A DNA stretch of 64,000 bases from an uncultured Verrucomicrobiota bacterium (GTDB lineage: Bacteria > Verrucomicrobiota > Kiritimatiellia > CAIQIC01 > Lenti-01). Position 1 is the stretch's first letter, and every line of letters begins with the position of its first letter. The translations under genes were made by a program, and so were the position numbers. The stretch is taken from NCBI GenBank assembly GCA_937872095.1, contig CALMNW010000064.1, positions 1 through 64,000 on the forward strand, written 5' to 3'. Positions 9,824-20,323 of the stretch are shown here, one piece after another. The notes below the pieces were generated by a model. The model ran no database searches, was not told where the DNA came from, and was given only the letters and a program-made list of their open reading frames with translations.

Positions 9824-10747
9824 ATGGCCCCTGTCGTTCCATCCAAATCGTTTTCCCTCGCGATCGGCGCGATGCTGCTGGCCTTGTTCTTCTGGTCGGT
9901 GGTGCCGCTGATGCTGGAGCATTTCACGCGTTGGGTGGACCCGTGGACGGCGAACGGCGCCCGGTATTTCTTCGCCGCCTCGTTCTGGTTTCCGTTCGTG
10001 GTGCGCACGCTGCGGCGGATGGCCCCGGCCGCGCGGCGCGCGGCGTGGAAAGCCGCGGTGGTGCCGGCGGCGGCGCACAGCGCCGCCCAGGTGTTCTTCG
10101 GCATCGCCCCCTACTACAACAACGCGACGATGCTGAACTTCGGTTGCCGCCTGTCCATTCCCTTCGCGACGCTGTTCGGGTTCTGGCTCCTGGCGAGCGA
10201 ACGGCCGCTGATGAAAGCCCCCCTGTTTTGGATCGGGCTGGCCTGCGCCCTGGGCGGATTCGGGCTGATGTTCGAAAAGGGCTTCGGCACGGACAGCACT
10301 TCGACGGCGGGCATGGCGTTGCTGCTGGGCTTCGCGGCGACATGGGGCCTCTACGCGGTGTTCGTGCGGCGCAACCTTTCGGACTATCCGGCGCATCTGG
10401 CCTACGGGATCGTCAGCCTGCTGACGTGCGTTCCCATGGTGGCCCTGATGTTCCGTTTCGGCGATTGGAGCGCGCTGCTGGGCCTGGCGCCGCACCAATG
10501 GTTCTGGCTGGTGCTGTCCGCGCTGCTGGGCCTGACGCTGGGCCACCTGTTCTACTACCGCGCCATCCGCATTCTCGGCCCCATCGCCTCCGAAGGCAGC
10601 ATGCTGCTGATTCCCTTCCAGACGGCGATCCTGGCGCATTTTTGGATGGGCGATCGCCTTTCCGCGCCGCAATGGGCGGCGGGCGGCATCTTGATCTTGG
10701 GCTGCACGCTGCTGCTGCGCGCGCGGTTCTCCGTCCGGCAGCGCTGA
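9824..10747 (+). CDS. EamA/DMT-family transporter
   Basis: About 10 hydrophobic segments, duplicated EamA architecture. Confidence 0.8.
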   Translation: MAPVVPSKSFSLAIGAMLLALFFWSVVPLMLEHFTRWVDPWTANGARYFFAASFWFPFVVRTLRRMAPAARRAAWKAAVVPAAAHSAAQVFFGIAPYYNNATMLNFGCRLSIPFATLFGFWLLASERPLMKAPLFWIGLACALGGFGLMFEKGFGTDSTSTAGMALLLGFAATWGLYAVFVRRNLSDYPAHLAYGIVSLLTCVPMVALMFRFGDWSALLGLAPHQWFWLVLSALLGLTLGHLFYYRAIRILGPIASEGSMLLIPFQTAILAHFWMGDRLSAPQWAAGGILILGCTLLLRARFSVRQR

Positions 10748-10777
10748 CGACGGAGGCGGGAATCCCCGGCGAAGCGC

Positions 10778-11053
10778 CTAGGGATTGGATTCTTCCGCCG
10801 GCGCGGTGCTGCCGATGTGCGGCATCCGGATTTTCGCGCCGGAAGGCGGACGGGAACAAATGGAATAGATGACCAAACCCACGACGATCAACACGATGAT
10901 CACCATGCCCGTCGTGGAGAACCAGTCCAGCGGGCGCCGGAGCATGGCGCCGCACCACGGACACTGCCCGGAATCGGGATGGTTCCGATTCCCGCAATTC
11001 TTGCAGACCTTGTATTTGATCGAAGGCTTAACTGTTTTTTCGCCGGAAGCCAT
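10778..11053 (-). CDS. Small zinc-ribbon single-TM protein
   Basis: CKNCGNRNHPDSGQCPWCG followed by one TM. Confidence 0.6.
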   Translation of the reverse strand: MASGEKTVKPSIKYKVCKNCGNRNHPDSGQCPWCGAMLRRPLDWFSTTGMVIIVLIVVGLVIYSICSRPPSGAKIRMPHIGSTAPAEESNP

Positions 11054-11181
11054 GAAGTCAATCCCTTGCGCAGAAGCCCGTTCGGACTGCTACCGCTTCG
11101 CTTGAATAGAGCAAATTAGCGATTTGCCGATTCGAATTCAACCGGGAACCTGCTCTTAATCGGAAATTTAAGTTTAACGTT

Positions 11182-11544
11182 TTAACGTTTTCCGTGGGAA
11201 TACCGCAAAATCTGCACGTTCTCCAGCGTGACCAAGCCCCCGCCGGCCGATTCCTCGAACAGCCGATCCACCACCGGAAGAAAGGCGGCGATTTTCGTTA
11301 CCTCGTCGGTGATTTCGATCACGACGGGCATGTCCACGGACAGATCCAGCAGTTTGGCCGTGCGGACTCGGCTGGACGGACCGAACCCCATAAGACCCCG
11401 CCAAGCGGTGGCGCCGGCCAGGCCGGCCGCCTTCGCTTCGCGCATCACCGCCTCGTAGAGCGGCACGTGGCGGATCTTGTCCGATTCGCCGACGAAGATC
11501 CTCAGCAATTGGGCTTCGCTTTTCGCTTGCATGCTCTCCTTCAT
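11182..11544 (-). CDS. DUF190 family protein
   Basis: LLRIFVGESDKIRHVPLYEAVMREAKAAGLAGATAWRGLMGFG; overlaps crcB by 4 nt. Confidence 0.85.
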   Translation of the reverse strand: MKESMQAKSEAQLLRIFVGESDKIRHVPLYEAVMREAKAAGLAGATAWRGLMGFGPSSRVRTAKLLDLSVDMPVVIEITDEVTKIAAFLPVVDRLFEESAGGGLVTLENVQILRYSHGKR

Positions 11545-11930
11545 CCTTTCAGCAGCAGGCGGATGGCCAGCGTTCCGGCCCAGAAGGCCAAGGCGCAGCC
11601 GGCGAGCGTCGCCGCAAAATAACCGGATGCCACCCAGTACTCCGCATCCTGTCCAAACCGGGACATTTCGTACATGAAGGTGGACATGGTGGTGAAGCCG
11701 CCGCACAGTCCCGTGGCCCAGAACAGGCGGACGGAAGGCGACAGGATTTCCGTCTCGGCCGCCACCGCCGTCACCGCACCCAACAGCAGGCAGCCGAGCA
11801 GGTTGGCCCAAAGCGTGCCGTGCGGAAAAGCGACCGAAATGCGTTGCCCCGCCAAGCTGAGCCCGTAGCGCAGGACGGAGCCGACGAACCCGCCCGTCCC
11901 GACCGCCAACATGGAGGCCATCATTTTCAT
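11541..11930 (-). CDS. crcB: Fluoride ion channel CrcB/Fluc
   Basis: GGFVGSVLRYGLS, GTLWANLLGCLLLG, GLCGGFTTMSTFMYE. Confidence 0.93.
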   Translation of the reverse strand: MKMMASMLAVGTGGFVGSVLRYGLSLAGQRISVAFPHGTLWANLLGCLLLGAVTAVAAETEILSPSVRLFWATGLCGGFTTMSTFMYEMSRFGQDAEYWVASGYFAATLAGCALAFWAGTLAIRLLLKG

Positions 11931-11985
11931 TCGCCGCGCATCTTATTCCTTGCGTCCGGACGGGTCAAGGAACTCGCCCCGGCGC

Positions 11986-12015
11986 TTGACTTGACGGCGG
12001 CGGCTTTGGCATAGT
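11986..12015 (+). promoter_or_regulatory. Candidate tRNA promoter TTGACT-N18-CATAGT
   Basis: 16 bp upstream of the tRNA 5' end. Confidence 0.5.
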
Positions 12016-12030
12016 CCGCGTTTCGTTGGC

Positions 12031-12106
12031 GCCAAAGTAGCTCAGCTGGCAGAGCACCGCATTCGTAATGCGACGGTCATCGGTTCGAATCCGATCTTTG
12101 GCTCCA
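12031..12106 (+). tRNA. tRNA-Thr (anticodon CGT)
   Basis: GCCAAAG/CTTTGGC acceptor, AGCTC D-arm, anticodon loop TTCGTAA, GGTTCGAATCC T-arm, encoded CCA. Confidence 0.95.
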
Positions 12107-12133
12107 CTTTTTTTGCCCGCCCCCCCCCTCTTG

Positions 12134-12601
12134 TCACGGCATGCGCCATGTCCGCGTGGCGGTCCGGGCGGCATCGTTCCGCTCGGCGACGGTCACGTCG
12201 ATGCCGGTCGCGGCGGACGCGGCAAACGAATAATCGTAGTCTTCGCTCTGGGGGGCCTCGGCGGCGGCCTCCGCGGCGATTTCCGCCGCAGTGGGGGCCA
12301 CCCCCTCGTTCTGCAGGACCAGACGGCCAAAGGTCATCGAGACGTGCGACAACCCGGTGGCCAGCGCGTTGTCCAGCGCTTTGGTGCGCGCGGCGTCCGT
12401 CAGGCTCAGGTAGCGAGGCATGGCCACGGCCACCAATACCGCCAAGATCACCAGCACCACGATGATTTCCAACAACGTGAAGCCGGCCCCGACCGGCGGC
12501 GTATCGCCCCGTGAAACGAAGCATCCTCTTTTTCGCATGGCAGTCGCGTTCGGCATGGTCTGTCGTCGGTCGAACCGGTGCCCTTTTCCCGCGCCAGGCA
12601 A
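12134..12601 (-). CDS. Type IV prepilin-like protein
   Basis: GAGFTLLEIIVVLVILAVLVAVAMPRYLSL prepilin cleavage motif. Confidence 0.85.
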   Translation of the reverse strand: MPGAGKGHRFDRRQTMPNATAMRKRGCFVSRGDTPPVGAGFTLLEIIVVLVILAVLVAVAMPRYLSLTDAARTKALDNALATGLSHVSMTFGRLVLQNEGVAPTAAEIAAEAAAEAPQSEDYDYSFAASAATGIDVTVAERNDAARTATRTWRMP

Positions 12602-12628
12602 AGCGGCCGGCGCCGGAAGTTCGTCGGG

Positions 12629-13768
12629 TCAATAGCCTCGGGGCCGGCCGTCCGAGGTTTTCGCGATCATCTCTTTCAGGCGGGACGGATTGCCGCTATT
12701 CGCCAAGGCTTCTTCCGGGGCGACGATCCCGCGTTTCACCAGATCCGCCAGCGCTTGGTTCATGGATTGCTTGCCTTCCGCGGCGCCTTGCTCGAGGTTG
12801 ATGGGGATTTCGAGGAGCTTGCCTTCGCGGATGATCCGCCGGATGCCCTCGGTGGCCGGCATGATTTCGAACGCGGCGACCCGGCCGCCGCCGATGCGGG
12901 GCAACAGCACCTGGGAAAGCACCGCCTCGAGCACCTGGGCGAACTGCAGCCGGATCTGCTGCTGCTGGGCGGGCGGAAAAATGTCCAAAATACGGTCGAC
13001 CGATTGCGCGGCATCGATGGTATGCATGGTGCCGATCACGAGGTGGCCGGTTTCGGCGGCGGTGATCGCGGTGCTGATCGTGGGCAAGTCGCGCATTTCC
13101 CCGATGACGATCACGTCCGGATCGTGGCGGAGGGCATGGACCAAGGCCGTATAGAACGTCTTGGTGTCGTAGCCCAGTTCCCGCTGGCGGATGAAGCACT
13201 TGTCGTTGTGAAACAGGAATTCGATCGGATCTTCGATCGTGATCACGTTGCGCGCCTGGGTTTCGTTCAGATGGCGGAGCATGGCGGCCAGCGTCGTGGA
13301 CTTGCCGCTGCCGCAGGCGCCCGTGACCAGGAGCAGCCCCCGGGGCTTGACGACGAACTGCTTGCAGATGGGGGGAATGCCCATCTCCTCGATCGAGGGA
13401 ATGACGAAAGGCACCCGCCGGAAGGCGAGGCTTTTCGAGCCGCGCTGCTGCAGGGCGCTGACGCGGAACCGGGCGATGCCGGGCAGGCTGTAGGCGAAAT
13501 CCAGTTCCAATTCCCGGTCGAACGCCGCCCGCTGTTCGTCCGAGGCTACATGCTTGAACATGGCCTGGGCCACGTTGGGCGCGATGGGCGGCAAGCCGGC
13601 CTGCGCCTCGAGACGGCCTTCCGTCCGGAAGATCGGCGGACTGGGAACGGTGATGTGCAGATCCGACGCGTCGGTGTGCGCCACGAGCGCCAGCAGTTCG
13701 TCGAGATACGCGCCGGGATCCCGATCGGGATGGAGATCGCCGACCGAAACGACGTTCGCCTGGGACAT
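12629..13768 (-). CDS. pilT: Type IV pilus twitching ATPase PilT
   Basis: GACGSGKSTTLAAML Walker A; EMRDLPTISTAITAAETGHLVIGTMHT. Confidence 0.93.
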   Translation of the reverse strand: MSQANVVSVGDLHPDRDPGAYLDELLALVAHTDASDLHITVPSPPIFRTEGRLEAQAGLPPIAPNVAQAMFKHVASDEQRAAFDRELELDFAYSLPGIARFRVSALQQRGSKSLAFRRVPFVIPSIEEMGIPPICKQFVVKPRGLLLVTGACGSGKSTTLAAMLRHLNETQARNVITIEDPIEFLFHNDKCFIRQRELGYDTKTFYTALVHALRHDPDVIVIGEMRDLPTISTAITAAETGHLVIGTMHTIDAAQSVDRILDIFPPAQQQQIRLQFAQVLEAVLSQVLLPRIGGGRVAAFEIMPATEGIRRIIREGKLLEIPINLEQGAAEGKQSMNQALADLVKRGIVAPEEALANSGNPSRLKEMIAKTSDGRPRGY

Positions 13769-13817
13769 GTTGCGCTCCTTTCCCGGCCGGACGACGGCCG
13801 TCCGGCCACCTTACTTC

Positions 13818-14303
13818 TCATGGGGCGCTGGTGCCCGTTTCTTCCGGATCGCCTTCCTGCCAGCGCTGCTCGATGGCGGCGATGCCTTCGCGCCCGGCCT
13901 GGTCGCGGACGACGACGTAGTTTTGCCCGCGCGGACCATAGCTTTCGTAGACGGCGGAATAGCCGCCGCTGGCCATGATGCGGCCCATGGCGGGATCGAG
14001 CACGCTCCATTCGAGCGGCAGCAGGATCTGGGCGGACAGGCTGTTCGTCCCGCTGACGTCGTAATCCATGGCGTCCTTGGCCCGTTGCGGAGTCGGTTCC
14101 CTTTCCTCCACGTTGTAGATGCCCGCATCGGGATCGTAGGCGGTCAGGAACACGGTGGCCCCGTCGGCGTAGACGGTCGACGTGGCCGGATACACGGCCA
14201 AGGCCGTGTCGGTTTCGGCGTCGTCGCCGCAGCCGGACGCGAACCCCGCCAACGCGGCCAGGACCAGTCCCGCTCCGATCATTTTCATCCATTTCGTTTT
14301 CAT
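13818..14303 (-). CDS. Hypothetical lipoprotein within the pilus cluster
   Basis: Lipobox-like LAGFASGC signal peptide. Confidence 0.65.
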   Translation of the reverse strand: MKTKWMKMIGAGLVLAALAGFASGCGDDAETDTALAVYPATSTVYADGATVFLTAYDPDAGIYNVEEREPTPQRAKDAMDYDVSGTNSLSAQILLPLEWSVLDPAMGRIMASGGYSAVYESYGPRGQNYVVVRDQAGREGIAAIEQRWQEGDPEETGTSAP

Positions 14304-14325
14304 GTGGTCCTCCTGTTTTTTGAAA

Positions 14326-15738
14326 CTACCATTGGATCTGGGTGCCGCCGTGCGGCGAACTGAATCCTTCCAACCGGATCGCGAAATCCTTGAAAAACGT
14401 CTCGTTGGCGCCGCCCCGGTCGTAGAAAATGTGCAGGCCGATCTCGGGCGGCTGGAGCACGTCGAAATTCCGCGACGTGATGCGGGCGTCCACGACGTTG
14501 GTCAGGGTGCCGGTGGCGGGGCTGATGGGGAGTTGATCCCACGTGATCGGCGCGGGATAATTGGTGGGGTTTTCCTGCCACACGGCGTTGGTGGCGCTGA
14601 AGTTCGGCCACTTGGGGTTGACGGAGGGGGGCTCCACGTAGGCCACGATGTGGTTCGCCCGGTTGGTATGCGAACCGTCCGTATAGACCTCGTCGAGCTG
14701 CAGCAGCAGCGTGCAGTAGTTGGTGATCTCATAGACCCCGTCGTAGAGATCCGTCTCGTAGAGGTGGTCGGACACCCGGATTTGGCGGGAGGTGATGAGC
14801 CGGATGGGCGCATTGGTGTTGGCGCGGTACCACAGCACGACGTAGCTGTTGGTGCCCCGCAGGGCCTGGAAATCGGCGTCGATCCGGTTGGCCCAGGGAG
14901 GGCGGTCGGCATCCGCGATGGCTTTCGCGCCGTCGTTCGTCATGGATCGGAAGAAGGACAGCCCGTAGCTTTCTCCGCCGTCGCGAAGGCGGAACGATAG
15001 GCCCATCATGTAATGCAGGCTCGGAACGTTCTCGAACGTCTGCACCTTCAGCTGCAAATCGTAGCTCAACCGTCCCGCCCCCGTCCCGCCGTGGGTCGCC
15101 CAGGCCCGGCCCAGATCCACGATGTCGGTGTTGTTCACCCAATCGAGCGTGATTTGCCCCGCAAACTCCGGCCTGTCCACCACGAGGTTCACGGCGGGCC
15201 CTTCCGACGGGCCGGTATCCTTGATGTGGACGTCGGTCGCATCGATGTTGTCGAGATTCCACAAATCGAAGTTGAACGAGTTTTCGTCGGAAAACAGCTC
15301 GCTGGCGGACGGCACATATCCGGTTTCATGCATGTCGAAATGGATCTGCTGCACGGACTCGAAGGTCGTGTTTGGATGGGCGACGCCGATCGAATCCCCC
15401 ACGACGTGCCAGGCTTCGTAGGTCGTGCCGTCGGCGTTCGTGACGACAAACGAAACCGGATAGGCCGAGACGACGAACCGGTCCCCGTTCGCCATGAGGT
15501 TCGTTTCGATCGACGGAAAATAGAAGGGGTCGATCTCGCGCCGGGCGCGGACGTAGGCCGCGCCGGATTCGGCGAGATAATAGGCCCGGTTGGTGATGCC
15601 GAACTGGACCCGTTCATAGCGCGAACTGGTGGCCATCGCCAGGATGGCGGTGCCGACCAAGCCGGCGGCGACCATCGACAGCACCACCACGACCAGCGCC
15701 GCGCCCGTTTTCCGTTGTGGATGCGCTTTCATGCTCAC
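14326..15738 (-). CDS. PilX/GspK-like pilus assembly protein
   Basis: KTGAALVVVVLSMVAAGLVGTAILAMA N-terminal helix; overlaps the next prepilin gene. Confidence 0.65.
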   Translation of the reverse strand: MSMKAHPQRKTGAALVVVVLSMVAAGLVGTAILAMATSSRYERVQFGITNRAYYLAESGAAYVRARREIDPFYFPSIETNLMANGDRFVVSAYPVSFVVTNADGTTYEAWHVVGDSIGVAHPNTTFESVQQIHFDMHETGYVPSASELFSDENSFNFDLWNLDNIDATDVHIKDTGPSEGPAVNLVVDRPEFAGQITLDWVNNTDIVDLGRAWATHGGTGAGRLSYDLQLKVQTFENVPSLHYMMGLSFRLRDGGESYGLSFFRSMTNDGAKAIADADRPPWANRIDADFQALRGTNSYVVLWYRANTNAPIRLITSRQIRVSDHLYETDLYDGVYEITNYCTLLLQLDEVYTDGSHTNRANHIVAYVEPPSVNPKWPNFSATNAVWQENPTNYPAPITWDQLPISPATGTLTNVVDARITSRNFDVLQPPEIGLHIFYDRGGANETFFKDFAIRLEGFSSPHGGTQIQW

Positions 15739-16193
15739 GGCCCTTGAATGTTCCGGGGAACGATGTGGTTGGAATACGCGTTGCCGCCCAATTCGCCGGC
15801 CATGGTCAGGACCACGTCGATGACCGCGGGGAACCCGGACGCATAGGCCAAATGGAAGCCGGCGACGTTGTCGCAGAGGGGAATGCCCTCGAGCTGCAGT
15901 TCATCGCCGTTCAAGGCCACCGTGTGGCGGAGGGTGGCGTACCAGGCGCCGGCGGGAACGAGGAAGTCGTAGGTGATGGCGCTGGAACTGCTCGACACCA
16001 CGTTGGTGATGGTGGTGAATTCCCGCGAAACGCGGGCCATGGCGAGGCGAGCCTTTTGCGCGGCGGCCGCGTTGTCGCGAACCTGCATCAACCCTTGGGC
16101 CATCGGCAGCAGCGATATCACCACCGAGACCGCCAAGATGGCGACCAGCAAAAGCGTCGCGATCATTTCGATCATCGTGAATCCCTTTTTCAT
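15735..16193 (-). CDS. Prepilin-like protein (minor pilin/pseudopilin)
   Basis: MKKGFTMIEMIATLLLVAILAVSVVISLL. Confidence 0.8.
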   Translation of the reverse strand: MKKGFTMIEMIATLLLVAILAVSVVISLLPMAQGLMQVRDNAAAAQKARLAMARVSREFTTITNVVSSSSSAITYDFLVPAGAWYATLRHTVALNGDELQLEGIPLCDNVAGFHLAYASGFPAVIDVVLTMAGELGGNAYSNHIVPRNIQGP

Positions 16194-16579
16194 AGCGGCG
16201 GCACCGTAAACAGGCGGGTGGCGGTTTCGCCCTGCGCGTTCCGCAGGACGATCTTGAGCAGATTGTTGGTGGCCGCGGCCGTTTCCACGCCGTTCGCGAA
16301 CGCCAGATAGTATTTGTCGACCACGGCCTGCCCTTGGAATTCGGCCCCGACGTGGCCGTACAGCCAGGCCAAGTTGTTGGTGTGGGCTTCGTGCAAGAAC
16401 ACCAGTTCGTCCATGGCGGCCTGCAGGGAGAGTCCGTCCTGGAGCGTCGTCCGCGGTTCGTGGCTCAATTGGAACACCCGGTCCAGCATCGGCAAAATGG
16501 CCGCCAAGGCGATCGCGGAAAGAACGATGGCCACGACGACCTCGATGAGGGTGAATCCGGCTGGACAATCTTTTTTCAT
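16190..16579 (-). CDS. Prepilin-like protein (minor pilin)
   Basis: CPAGFTLIEVVVAIVLSAIALAAILPML. Confidence 0.8.
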   Translation of the reverse strand: MKKDCPAGFTLIEVVVAIVLSAIALAAILPMLDRVFQLSHEPRTTLQDGLSLQAAMDELVFLHEAHTNNLAWLYGHVGAEFQGQAVVDKYYLAFANGVETAAATNNLLKIVLRNAQGETATRLFTVPPL

Positions 16580-17025
16580 GGAACCAATCCCGTGAATCCC
16601 GTGATGGAAACCTGCCGCTGCCGCGTCCCGTCGGACAGCACGACGACGTGGTCGGCGGCCGGCGCCCCCCATTCATCGAAGTCGATCGAACCGAAACCCG
16701 AGGCGATGGTCACGCCCGCCGGCAGCACGTAGGTGGCGGAAGATCCATTGGGCCAGGAAACGGGAGACGGACTGCCGTCGCGCATGAGGACGTAGGAACT
16801 GCCGCCGAACGCGACGCTCCAGTCGGCGATGTTGTTGGCCATGGCCAGCGATTGGGCATAGCCCAGATGGGCGCGAAGGATGTCGGCCTCGACGGCCACG
16901 GAAGCGTGGACGTCCATGCCGGAGACGAAAAAGACGGTCAGGATGCCCATCACCACCAGCACGACCACCACCTCGATCAGGGAAAACCCGTGCCGATTCA
17001 TGTCTGAATGGGACCGATTGGCCAT
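16576..17025 (-). CDS. GspH/FimT-like prepilin
   Basis: RHGFSLIEVVVVLVVMGILTVFFVSGM. Confidence 0.8.
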   Translation of the reverse strand: MANRSHSDMNRHGFSLIEVVVVLVVMGILTVFFVSGMDVHASVAVEADILRAHLGYAQSLAMANNIADWSVAFGGSSYVLMRDGSPSPVSWPNGSSATYVLPAGVTIASGFGSIDFDEWGAPAADHVVVLSDGTRQRQVSITGFTGLVP

Positions 17026-17111
17026 GATTCCCTCCGTCCGTACCGTGTACGCGCTCCAGCCGGCGGGAGGAGAAGGAAGCCTCCCCCTCCCGCGCTCCGC
17101 GGATTCCGTCT

Positions 17112-17498
17112 TTAGCCCGGACTGGCCCACGTCGCCGTGGTCGTGGCCGTGGCGTCGTCGTTGTCGGTGACGGTGATCACCACGTCGTTGCCGCTGGCCG
17201 CGAAGCCATAGGTGTAGTCCGTTTCGTCCATGGGGTTGGTCGTTCCGCATTCGGTGGCGAGTTCCGCCCCCGTCGGCTCCGCGTCGTTCTGCAGGCAGAG
17301 GCGTCCATAGGCCATGGACACGTGCGACAGCCCGGCGGCGACCGCCCCTTGCAGCGCCTGGTCCCGCGCATCATCGATCAGGCTGATGTAGCGCGGGATG
17401 GCCACGGCGGCCAAGACCGCCAAAATGACCAGCACGGCGATGATTTCAATCAGGGTAAACCCCGATTTTTGCTCTTTCCTGTCCTTCTTCATTGGCAT
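17112..17498 (-). CDS. Type IV prepilin, major pilin candidate
   Basis: KSGFTLIEIIAVLVILAVLAAVAIPRYISL; first prepilin gene downstream of a sigma54-like promoter. Confidence 0.8.
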   Translation of the reverse strand: MPMKKDRKEQKSGFTLIEIIAVLVILAVLAAVAIPRYISLIDDARDQALQGAVAAGLSHVSMAYGRLCLQNDAEPTGAELATECGTTNPMDETDYTYGFAASGNDVVITVTDNDDATATTTATWASPG

Positions 17499-17562
17499 CT
17501 CCTTTTGTTTCGTTCCCGTTTATCAAATCCAGCTTTTTCCATGTCCGCCGCCTCCTTTCCGG

Positions 17563-17578
17563 TGCACGATCCATGCCA
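17563..17578 (-). promoter_or_regulatory. Candidate sigma54 (-24/-12) promoter
   Basis: Minus strand TGGCATGGATCGTGCA versus consensus TGGCACGNNNNTTGCA: 10 of 12 constrained positions match; 10 bp between GG and GC. Confidence 0.65.
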
Positions 17579-17712
17579 AACCGGGAAAATGGATGGATAA
17601 CCTGCGCAAAAAGGCGAATGGAACGGCCGTAGGCCGCGTTCGGCCGGCCGCCAGACCGGACGGACCCGGCCGCACGCCCCGGGCCGCTGCTTTTTCCTCC
17701 GCATTTTGATGT

Positions 17713-19080
17713 TCATGGCTCCGCTTTCTGCAGGACGGGTTTCGGCCCCGACCGGTCCGGACGGATGGCCGCCACGTCGATCTGGTGCTTGGCGATGCGA
17801 TGCCACAGGCTGCGCTCCTTGATTCCCAGCAAGGCGGCGGCGCGCACCTGGACGCCGTCCGCCCGCATCAGGGCCTCCATGATCATGGCCTTTTCCATCG
17901 CGGCGATGCGCTCGTCGAGATTCCAGCTGCATCCCGCCGGCAGCGCGGAATCGGGCAGGAGGCATTCGGTAGGCAAGCGGATGCCGGCATGCAGGTGTTC
18001 CGGCCCGATGACGTCGGGAGCCAAGGCGGCCGCGGCTTCGATGGTGTTGATCAGTTCGCGGACGTTGCCCGGCCAGCGGTGGGCGGTCAAAGCCGCCAGG
18101 GCCTGCGGCGAAAACGAACCCTCCGGCTTGATCTGCCGCAGCAGATGGGTCGCCATCAGGGGAATGTCCTGGCTCCGTTCGCGCAGCGCGGGCAGGCGGA
18201 AGGAAAACACGTTGATGCGGAAAAACAGGTCTTCGCGGAACGCGCCTTCCTGGACCATCTTGGCCAAGTCCTTGTTCGTCGCCGCCAGGACGCGGATATC
18301 GACGGGGATGGGCTTGCCTCCCCCTACCCGCTCGATTTCCCGTTCCTGCAGGGCGCGCAGGATCTTGGCCTGGATCACCAGCGGCATGTCGGCGATTTCG
18401 TCGAGAAAGACGGTGCCGCCATCGGCGGCTTCGAGCTTGCCGATCTTGCGGGCGTACGCTCCGGTGAACGCGCCTTTCTCATGGCCGAACAGCTCGCTTT
18501 CGAGCAGGCCCTCGGGAATCCCGGCGCAATTGATGGCGACAAACGGCTTGTTCGCGCGACGGCTGTGGGAATGGATGTTGCGGGCAATGAGTTCCTTGCC
18601 GGTACCGCTTTCGCCGAGGATCAGCACCGTCGAATCGGTCGGGGCGATCTTCAGGACGAGGCCCAGCACCGAACGCATGGCGGGCGACGGCGCGACGACG
18701 TCGGGGAAAAGCGTCTGGGCCTCCAGCTGGCCGATCGCGTCCGTCATCCAGTTCAGGGTGTGGACGAGCGGTTCGATGGCTTCGTAGCCCGGCGCGCGGC
18801 GGCCGCGGAACGGCGCCGGCGCGGGCGCAGGCACGAGCGGCCGGGTTTCCTTCAGGAAGATTTCCACGGGGCGAAAAACGAGCCACAGGATGAGCAATCC
18901 GCACAGGAAGACGGTGGCGACCAGCAATCCCCCCGTCGCCAGCAGGGGCCACGTCCGCCCGGCGGCGACCGCGCCGGATTTCATCAGGTGGTAGGTCAGC
19001 TGCGCGGCCAGGGCGGTGAAACCGGCGAAGATCAGCGGCACCAACAGGTAGAACTGGATTTGGATGGATTGGACTTTCAT
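17713..19080 (-). CDS. Membrane-anchored sigma54-dependent activator (AAA+ and Fis-type HTH)
   Basis: Two N-terminal TM segments; GESGTGKE Walker A; GAFTGA in [14 protein letters not shown]-terminal HTH. Confidence 0.9.
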   Translation of the reverse strand: MKVQSIQIQFYLLVPLIFAGFTALAAQLTYHLMKSGAVAAGRTWPLLATGGLLVATVFLCGLLILWLVFRPVEIFLKETRPLVPAPAPAPFRGRRAPGYEAIEPLVHTLNWMTDAIGQLEAQTLFPDVVAPSPAMRSVLGLVLKIAPTDSTVLILGESGTGKELIARNIHSHSRRANKPFVAINCAGIPEGLLESELFGHEKGAFTGAYARKIGKLEAADGGTVFLDEIADMPLVIQAKILRALQEREIERVGGGKPIPVDIRVLAATNKDLAKMVQEGAFREDLFFRINVFSFRLPALRERSQDIPLMATHLLRQIKPEGSFSPQALAALTAHRWPGNVRELINTIEAAAALAPDVIGPEHLHAGIRLPTECLLPDSALPAGCSWNLDERIAAMEKAMIMEALMRADGVQVRAAALLGIKERSLWHRIAKHQIDVAAIRPDRSGPKPVLQKAEP

Positions 19081-20306
19081 TGCGTTCGCGTGGCGAGTTT
19101 CGCCAAGTCCCACATCGGCATGTATACGGCGAGAGCGAAGAATCCGACCAAGACGGCCATCGCGACGATCAGGACAGGGCCCATCGCCGTGGTCAAACGC
19201 CGGGTGGCGTATTCCACTTCGGAGTCGTAGTGGAGGGACACCTCGCGCAGCATTTCGTCGAGGTTGCCCGCCTCCTCCCCCACGGCCACCATGTTGATGA
19301 GCATGGGCGTGAAATACTGGGCGGCCATGAGCGGCCGAGCCACCCCGTGGCCCTGCTCCAAGTGGACCTGCACCCCTTCCAGCTCCCGGCTGATGGCCGC
19401 GTTCCCGATGGTGCCGGAAAGGATCTTCAGCGCATCGAGGATGCCCACGCCGGAGGCCTGCAGAATGGAAAAGATGCTGGCGAAGCGGGAAAGCGCCGAC
19501 TTGAGCAGCAAGGGGCCGACCAGGGGAATCCGCAATTTCAGGCGATCCCACCAGTAGCGGCCGGCGGCGGTGCGCAGCGCGAAGAACACGGCAAGAGCGA
19601 GCGCCGCCAGAACCAAGAACAGGATCGGCCACTTTTCGTTGAACAGCTTGCTCAGGAACAGGCAGACCCGGGTCGGAAACGGCAACTGGACTTTCACCTT
19701 GGCATAGACTTTGGCGAACTGCGGAACCACGAACGTGATCAGTCCCACGAAGGCCGCGATCAGGGAAACCAGCACGATAAGCGGATACAGCAGCACGGAC
19801 CGGACCTCCGTCCGGACCTGGTACTCGTGGGTGATGATGTAGATGAGACGCTGCAGGATCTGCGGCAGCGCGCCGCTGCTCTCCCCGGCCTGGACCATGC
19901 TGCAATAGAGCGAGGAAAAGACGTCCGGATGCCGGCGCAGGGAACGCGACAAGGTGGTGCCGCTGCGGATATCCAGGCCGATCTGCCGGCTGATGGACTT
20001 GAGGCGCGGGTTTTCCGACTGGTTTTCCAGGATGTCCACCACCCGCAGGATCGGAATGCCCGCTTTCAGCATGGTGGCCAGCTGTTTGGTGTACAGGATC
20101 AGTTCTTCGGGGTGGACCACGTTGAACAGCAGCGCCAGAGCTTCCCAGCGCGGATGGCCGACGGCCGACGTTTCATCGCGGAGCGAGATCGGAATCAGGC
20201 CGCGGGCGCCCAGCAATTCGTTGGCATGGTCCGACGATTCGGCTTCGATCAAGCCCGAGACGGTCTTGCCCCCCTCGTTCACGGCCTCGTATCGATAACT
20301 GCTCAT
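19077..20306 (-). CDS. pilC: Type IV pilus inner-membrane platform protein PilC/GspF
   Basis: [16 protein letters not shown] and second T2SSF repeat; [11 protein letters not shown]. Confidence 0.9.
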   Translation of the reverse strand: MSSYRYEAVNEGGKTVSGLIEAESSDHANELLGARGLIPISLRDETSAVGHPRWEALALLFNVVHPEELILYTKQLATMLKAGIPILRVVDILENQSENPRLKSISRQIGLDIRSGTTLSRSLRRHPDVFSSLYCSMVQAGESSGALPQILQRLIYIITHEYQVRTEVRSVLLYPLIVLVSLIAAFVGLITFVVPQFAKVYAKVKVQLPFPTRVCLFLSKLFNEKWPILFLVLAALALAVFFALRTAAGRYWWDRLKLRIPLVGPLLLKSALSRFASIFSILQASGVGILDALKILSGTIGNAAISRELEGVQVHLEQGHGVARPLMAAQYFTPMLINMVAVGEEAGNLDEMLREVSLHYDSEVEYATRRLTTAMGPVLIVAMAVLVGFFALAVYMPMWDLAKLATRTQ

Positions 20307-20323
20307 GCTGCCACCGGCCCTTC

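Noticed and set aside
11931-12030. Possible fluoride riboswitch upstream of crcB
   Set aside because: No recognisable crcB-motif aptamer; the sequence is explained by the divergent tRNA promoter.
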